DNA of 53,507 nucleotides from an uncultured Dysosmobacter sp. (lineage in GTDB: Bacteria; Bacillota; Clostridia; Oscillospirales; Oscillospiraceae), in the NCBI GenBank assembly GCA_934636905.1, contig CAKUBJ010000008.1, forward strand, positions 1-53,507, given 5' to 3'. Below, piece after piece: positions 52,635 to 53,507 of this stretch; position 1 is the first letter of the stretch, and each line of letters starts with the position of its first letter. A program made the translations under genes and the position numbers. The notes under the pieces are model-generated. The model was not told the origin of the DNA, did not search any database, and saw nothing but the letters and a program-made list of their open reading frames with translations.

Positions 52635-53245
52635 ATGGACAAATGGGAGGGCAGATACACAGTCGGCACGATCCCGAAACCAGCAAGGCCATCATCAAGA
52701 ATGTCCTCGGCAAGACACAGGTTGAGGTGAAAAAGAAGCCGAAAGGTCTTGCACCAAAAACCGTCCGCAACATCCACCAGATGATCGGCTCGGCGTACAA
52801 CCTCGCTATGAAGCAGAAGCTGGTAACGAAAAATCCCACACAGGACTGTGCCTTGCCGAAAGTGGAGCACACGGAGATGAAAACGCTGACCGCCGACTAA
52901 CGCACCTCATTTTTCCAAGAAACAAAAGACAGCAGTGTATACGAACCCTATAACCTCGATCTTGCCACCGGCCTGCGGCGGGAGGAACTGCTGGGATTGA
53001 AATGGACAGATGTGGGCTTCGATTGTGACATTCTAAAAATCCGGCGGGCAGTCTCGCAACAGAATGGCAAGGCAGTTGAGACTCTGATGAAAACGAAAAA
53101 CGCCTGCCGTACCTGCCGCTGCCGGCAGACGCGATAGGCGTTCTGGAAATTCATAGAAGCAAGGCTGCCAGCAGCGAATGGGGGTTCCCATCGCCAAGCG
53201 GCAGCCCCGTGTCCCCGGACAGCATCCTGTGGGGGCGCTCTTGAA
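52635..53245 (+). pseudogene. Second, heavily decayed tyrosine recombinase gene
   Basis: Begins MDKWEGRYTVG (52635), an integrase arm-domain motif. It shifts frame near 52668 to DPETSKAIIKNVLGKTQVEVKKK, loses a stretch, continues with the core-binding domain (LAPKTVRNIHQMIGSAYNLAMKQKLVTKNP), and meets TAA at 52898-52900. It resumes with LDLATGLRREELLGLKWTDVGFDCDILKIRRAVSQQ, where the first catalytic Arg lies, and shifts again near 53107. The catalytic His/Arg/Tyr end is missing. At least three lesions and a truncation mark it as dead. A transposase gene lies just beyond. Confidence 0.8.
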
Positions 53246-53365
53246 AAAATGCGGGAAAGCGGCATACAAAGTTTATCCTGAGATAAAATAAAAACCGCGA
53301 ACCCATTGAAATGGTTCCGTCAAGATTTATGCGCAAATTTATTTGCAGGCTCCGGCTGAATGAAG

Positions 53366-53507
53366 TCAGCCGGCAATAGAGGCGTCGTCCAGAGCCGCCT
53401 CCAAGTGCTTCATGTTCATGTATTTCTTGCTGCCCCACTGGGTGCCCGCCACATGGCGGAGCCGGGCGCAGACCAGCATCAGGGCGGAGTTGCCGTCAGG
53501 GAATGTC
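53366..53507 (-). CDS. IS256-family (mutator-type) transposase, C-terminal part only
   Basis: 46 codons are visible, running in from the right edge and ending in TGA at 53366-53368: FPDGNSALMLVCARLRHVAG, then WGSKKYMNMKHLEAALDDASIAG. This is the tail typical of IS256-type transposases of Clostridia. The element end with its inverted repeat should lie between about 53270 and 53350; GAACC/GGTTC at about 53297-53315 is a candidate, but the exact boundary is not visible without the other end. It abuts the decayed integrase. Confidence 0.8.
   Translation of the reverse strand, partial: TFPDGNSALMLVCARLRHVAGTQWGSKKYMNMKHLEAALDDASIAG

Overview
The window looks like a GC-rich member of the Clostridia, probably of the Oscillospiraceae. 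Supporting signs are a lysine riboswitch, S-layer-homology (SLH) repeats, many strong A/GGAGG ribosome binding sites, near-consensus TTGACA/TATAAT promoters, Rho-independent terminators, lipoproteins with a lipobox, and no outer-membrane genes. I recognise no rRNA, tRNA or CRISPR array. Functions are assigned by reading the protein sequences; no database search was run.

Layout. 1-3.2 kb: a lipoprotein gene leaving the left edge under a minus-strand lysine riboswitch, then a broken SLH surface-protein gene. 3.3-6.6 kb: a minus-strand operon with a split transketolase and a 4-hydroxybutyrate-dehydrogenase-like iron alcohol dehydrogenase, behind a long leader. 6.8-10.7 kb: a PTS_EIIC_2 membrane protein behind a promoter whose start lies in a large palindrome, next to a NiaR-type repressor; then a zinc-ribbon membrane protein and a condensation-like acyltransferase. 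10.9-18.1 kb: PHP phosphatase, DeoR regulator, DUF4830 protein, rRNA pseudouridine synthase, CdaR/PucR regulator, Cys-rich FMN alpha-hydroxy-acid oxidase homologue and DUF4349 lipoprotein. 18.5-29.2 kb: a sugar ABC transporter, three tandem two-domain esterase paralogues and an OFA-like MFS carrier. 29.4-33.6 kb: a YesM/YesN-type two-component system translationally coupled to a degenerate RbsA-like ATPase that has no permease of its own. 33.8-37 kb: a LacI regulator divergent from hydroxypyruvate-isomerase-like and inositol-dehydrogenase-like genes. 37-42.3 kb: IMP dehydrogenase, an S66 peptidase and an unknown secreted protein, separated by repeats. 42.3-49.6 kb: an FbpABC-type transporter with a metallo-hydrolase, divergent from a regulator that fuses a LacI repressor to a solute-binding-protein-like domain. 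49.9-53.5 kb: a CoA-transferase, then wreckage: a transporter tail, two broken integrases and the end of an IS256-type transposase.

The most unusual signal is a dispersed non-coding repeat with at least four copies (12983, 29259, 37007, 40684). Each begins directly after the stem of a transcription terminator. In the two copies that retain both ends, the local terminator is duplicated on the far side (30-bp and 43-bp direct repeats, different in sequence), and the ends carry 12-bp imperfect inverted repeats. This suggests a small mobile element that targets, and duplicates, terminator hairpins. A similar repeat-insert-repeat structure duplicates the 3' end of the IMP dehydrogenase gene.

Other leads: a NiaR-like operator pointing to the PTS_EIIC_2 protein as a candidate niacin carrier; the LacI/solute-binding fusion regulator; the orphan ATPase in a two-component operon; and the triplicated esterases.
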